A stretch of 64,000 nucleotides of DNA from Maylandia zebra. Taxonomy: Eukaryota; Chordata; Actinopteri; Cichliformes; Cichlidae. The notes beneath the pieces were generated by a model. The model made no database searches and was not told where the DNA came from. It was given only the letters and a program-made list of their open reading frames with translations. The stretch covers positions 37,294,560 through 37,358,559 of the forward strand of contig NC_135177.1 of assembly GCF_041146795.1 (NCBI RefSeq), given 5' to 3'. The stretch's first letter is position 1. The number at the start of each line of letters is the position of its first letter. Shown here piece after piece: positions 61,901 to 64,000 of the stretch. Made by a program: the position numbers and the translations under genes.

Positions 61901-63481
61901 TTAACCTCTGTCTCTCTTCCACAGCATGTCTTTATCCCGTCTTCCTTCTCTCACCCCAACCAATCACAGCAGATGGCCCCGCCCCTCCCTGAGCCTGGTT
62001 CTGCCGGAGGTTTCTTCCTGTTAAAAGGGAGTTTTTCCTTCCCACTGTCGCCAAAGTGCTGCTCATAGGGGGTCATATGATTGTTGGGTTTTTCTCTGTA
62101 TCTATGAAGCGCCTTGAGGTGACTTTTGTTGTGATTTGGCGCTATATAAATAAAATTGAATTGAATTAAACAAAGATAGTGGAGGGCGTTATACAGCAGT
62201 TGTTTTGTTTGACAGCCCTGTTAAAGATTAATATCAGCCTGCACACGCTCCAGAGAGCTTTTCTTCGAATTCTTTAATTCTCACTCGCTTTTGCAACTTT
62301 GTACTTTTGTGTTACTCGCAGCAACAACTCCACCTCATTGTTAGTCCATTTAACACACTCGCTGCTTTCCCTCGACATTTTGCCGCCACGTTTCAGAGAG
62401 CGGGAAAGTAAATAAGCGGCAGACAGAAATGAGGCAGGTCGAATCTTCTTGCGTTTCACGCATGCACAAGAATAATTTACAGTCCAGTGTGACTCAAACC
62501 TCGGCAGAGTCAGAAGGTCGCTGTGTGGCTATCTTTCATTACAGTCTTTGCACCACAGAAGAAAGTGACTCATACAACTTTGATAACTTTCAGTAAAAGC
62601 TGAACTCGACCTTACCTCCAACATAAAGCTTTGTCTTTGCTTCCTTAAAGTTCTTCCACCCGTCGAGCTTCACTCTGCAGAAGTACGTGCCGTTATCAGT
62701 CAGCTGTACATCCCTGATGAGGAGCGACCCATTCCCCCATCGAGGGTCTCCTTTCAGGGAATGTTTTAAATCGGAAAATGCACAGGGATTGGCTCCATGC
62801 ATGGAATCATTTTTTACTGGACAGTCCAAGAACGGAGGAGTGTTTGATGCTATGAACTTCCATGTGACCTTGATCATTCCTGAATAATCCCGTGTGGGGG
62901 TGAAGAAGCAGCCGAGGACAGCATCTTCCCCTCTGGAGACTCTGACCCCTGGAGAGACGGTCAGCTTCCATCCAGCTGAGACAGAACCTGACAGAACACA
63001 TCTGGATGGTTATTTTCATGTTTGAACTCACTGCACAGCTCCAACCAGCGACACTGGGACTCTAGCAGACCTCTGAAGATGCTCTGAGACACCAGCAGCA
63101 GGTTCTATAAGACCTGCAGAACATCCTCCAGCCTGCTGCGTCTGGACCAGGAGCCCCTCGGCCTTCAGAGACGCTCCTGGTCCAACGAGGACACGTTTAT
63201 CCATCTGTGGCCTGGTTTGAAAAAGCTCTAACCTCTGTGCTGTGGTGTTCACCACCGACCGCCGTGACTTTCAGTGACGGAAATACAAAGCCGTTCCTCA
63301 TTAAACTCTTATGTCCTGTGTGTCTGAATGAATGACTTAAAGGAAAATCCAGATCTAAAGTCAGGATATCTCTACTGTGAGTCTTATGATCCTCTCTGGT
63401 GCCGTCCTGCTTCAACCCAGATTCAAAGTTCTTACCTGAGACGATCGCACTCAGAATGAGGGAGAAACGCTGCGGCCACAT
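58983..63481 (-). CDS. siglec15l: Siglec-15-like lectin receptor B, TM arginine and tyrosine-free tail (six exons)
   Basis: A minus-strand tandem paralogue of gene A, about 311 residues. Exons: 63436-63481, 62616-62987, 59977-60363, 59738-59827, 59421-59444, 58983-58999. All junctions are phase 1. The ectodomain matches A (signal, V-set with C42/C119 and Arg120, C2-set). Replacements are T61I, Y76D, D101N (creating sequon NGS), V111L and V176M. The TM segment carries Arg251 ([17 protein letters not shown]) where A has Cys. The tail ([35 protein letters not shown]) has no tyrosine; His288 replaces the tyrosine of the A module. A charged TM residue close to the outer face with a short tail is the pattern of activating receptors that pair with FcR-gamma- or DAP12-type adaptors. 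That function is an inference. The two last exons are short and rest on splice sites and phase only. Confidence 0.8.
59421..59444 (-). CDS. siglec15l: siglec15l B exon 5: 24-base tail microexon
   Basis: Acceptor tttttctttcag, donor GCAG|GTGAGT, phase 1-1; encodes PETNEEA. Short, so tentative. Confidence 0.5.
59738..59827 (-). CDS. siglec15l: siglec15l B exon 4: cytoplasmic tail module
   Basis: 90 bases, phase 1-1, acceptor gtgtgtgaag, donor TCCC|GTGAGT. Aligns with gene A exon 50480-50575 (QQVS-SAA ... MSDSTS versus TPDSTS), but strongly diverged. Confidence 0.7.
59977..60363 (-). CDS. siglec15l: siglec15l B exon 3: C2-set domain plus TM with arginine
   Basis: Four base differences from gene A, all amino-acid changing; three fall within five TM codons (C251R, A252G, A255T). 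Donor CTGA|GTGAGC conserved. Confidence 0.9.
60473..60659. mobile_element. DNA transposon remnant, left part (copy B)
   Basis: Same sequence as 51170-51366. Confidence 0.55.
60660..62165 (+). mobile_element. L2-like LINE, 5'-truncated (copy B)
   Basis: Same insertion as 51367-52683 but keeps the 182 bases lost from copy A. It therefore has a longer frame after the shared stop codon, 61019-61456 ([20 protein letters not shown] and onward). Same CYADDTQLY motif and same inactivating TGA. Confidence 0.9.
62166..62480 (-). mobile_element. DNA transposon remnant with Myb/SANT-like frame start (copy B)
   Basis: Same as 52684-52990, with substitutions V12L and K30E in the short frame ([20 protein letters not shown]). 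Confidence 0.5.
62616..62987 (-). CDS. siglec15l: siglec15l B exon 2: V-set domain
   Basis: Four base differences from gene A, all amino-acid changing. Keeps YFCRV with the candidate sialic-acid Arg. Confidence 0.92.
63436..63481 (-). CDS. siglec15l: siglec15l B exon 1: signal peptide
   Basis: ATG at 63479-63481; identical to the gene A exon, donor TCAG|GTAAGA. Confidence 0.8.
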
Positions 63482-63745
63482 CCTCAGACTGACAAAGAAA
63501 TGAAGCCGTCAAACAACAAATTCAGGAAGTGTCAAATGTGTCATTTCTAAATTGATCATTTCCTGTTAGTTAAAGAGAAGAATAAATATGTGAGCGAGCC
63601 CAGGGCCACCTCAGGGTTTCACACATTTTACTGCCTGTTTTCTTTGTGTTTTCATGTTTGTCAATCAGGACGTTTGCTGGAGTCTGGTGGTCTTCATCAA
63701 AGCCTGTCTCTGTGACGAAGCTGCTTTTCACAGTGTGCTTGTCAC

Positions 63746-64000
63746 AGCTGGGGCAGCAGTCGTGTGGTGGAGTTAAATGAGGACCCAAGATGCAGGAAAC
63801 TGCTAGATGCAGGTGAGCGTTTTATTTACAACGTGTGAAATATACAGAGAAATGAGGGTGTCGAGGACTGCACGAAGACACGAACCTAAACTAGGAAAAA
63901 CGAATAAACCTGAAACACGAGATGGAACAGAGAAACACGGAGAGATACCAACTAATGCAGAGAAACACAGACGACGCGACGAGGAGCACAGGCAGACACA
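63746..64000 (-). mobile_element. 'gggtcc'-family repeat, minus orientation, running off the window
   Basis: The sequence agttaaatgaggacccaagatgcag is the reverse complement of the family's 'ttgggtcct' right end. The element begins at the exact end of the segmental duplication and continues past the window edge. Confidence 0.5.

Larger units (their letters stand above)
59962..63745. repeat. Segmental duplication, copy B
   Basis: Partner of 50659-54260. The offset is 9303 at the left end and 9485 at the right end; the 182-base difference lies inside the LINE. At 63745 homology ends exactly where a 'gggtcc'-family element begins. Confidence 0.93.

Overview
The window reads as nuclear DNA of a spiny-rayed (percomorph) teleost, possibly a cichlid. 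Genes are sparse, split into short exons with canonical GT/AG junctions, and separated by fish-type repeats: L2-like LINEs ending in an 'AATAAAATTGAATTGAATT' tail, a tRNA-derived SINE, hAT-like MITEs, Rex-type LINE tails and (CA)n runs. The species call is an inference from repeat style, not a database result.

Layout. 0-13.2 kb is repeat-rich and shows no convincing exon. 13.2-13.4 kb holds the first coding exon of the kinase gene nek11 on the minus strand, so the rest of that gene lies to the left. 14.7-14.9 kb may be its promoter. 13.4-20.1 kb is otherwise old LINE and hAT debris. 20.26-22.92 kb is an intact single-exon minus-strand gene for an 887-residue protein of unknown family with a coding minisatellite of SPDQ/TPKSGSSTPE units. 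23.0-23.5 kb is its CpG-containing upstream region. 25-26.8 kb is a decayed L2-like LINE. 33.16-37.88 kb is cmtm7 (MARVEL-domain membrane protein, minus strand, four exons recognised). 38-45.4 kb is intergenic with MITEs and microsatellites.

45.4-63.5 kb is the most interesting part: two tandem minus-strand genes for Siglec-15-like lectin receptors. The right-hand gene (B, 59.0-63.5 kb) and the left-hand gene (A, 45.4-54.0 kb) share a nearly identical block of about 3.6-3.8 kb. The block covers the signal, V-set and C2/TM exons and the introns between them, including the same nested transposons. It stops just after the TM exon, and the cytoplasmic tail exons differ strongly. A has an uncharged TM segment and four tail tyrosines spread over a triplicated tail-exon type. 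B has an arginine inside the TM segment and no tail tyrosine. This is the layout of a paired inhibitory/activating receptor set. All eight coding differences inside the shared block change an amino acid. A stray piece of a third C2 exon sits inside a repeat at 48.8 kb.

All exon models come from reading splice sites, phase and protein similarity by eye; no transcript or database evidence was available.
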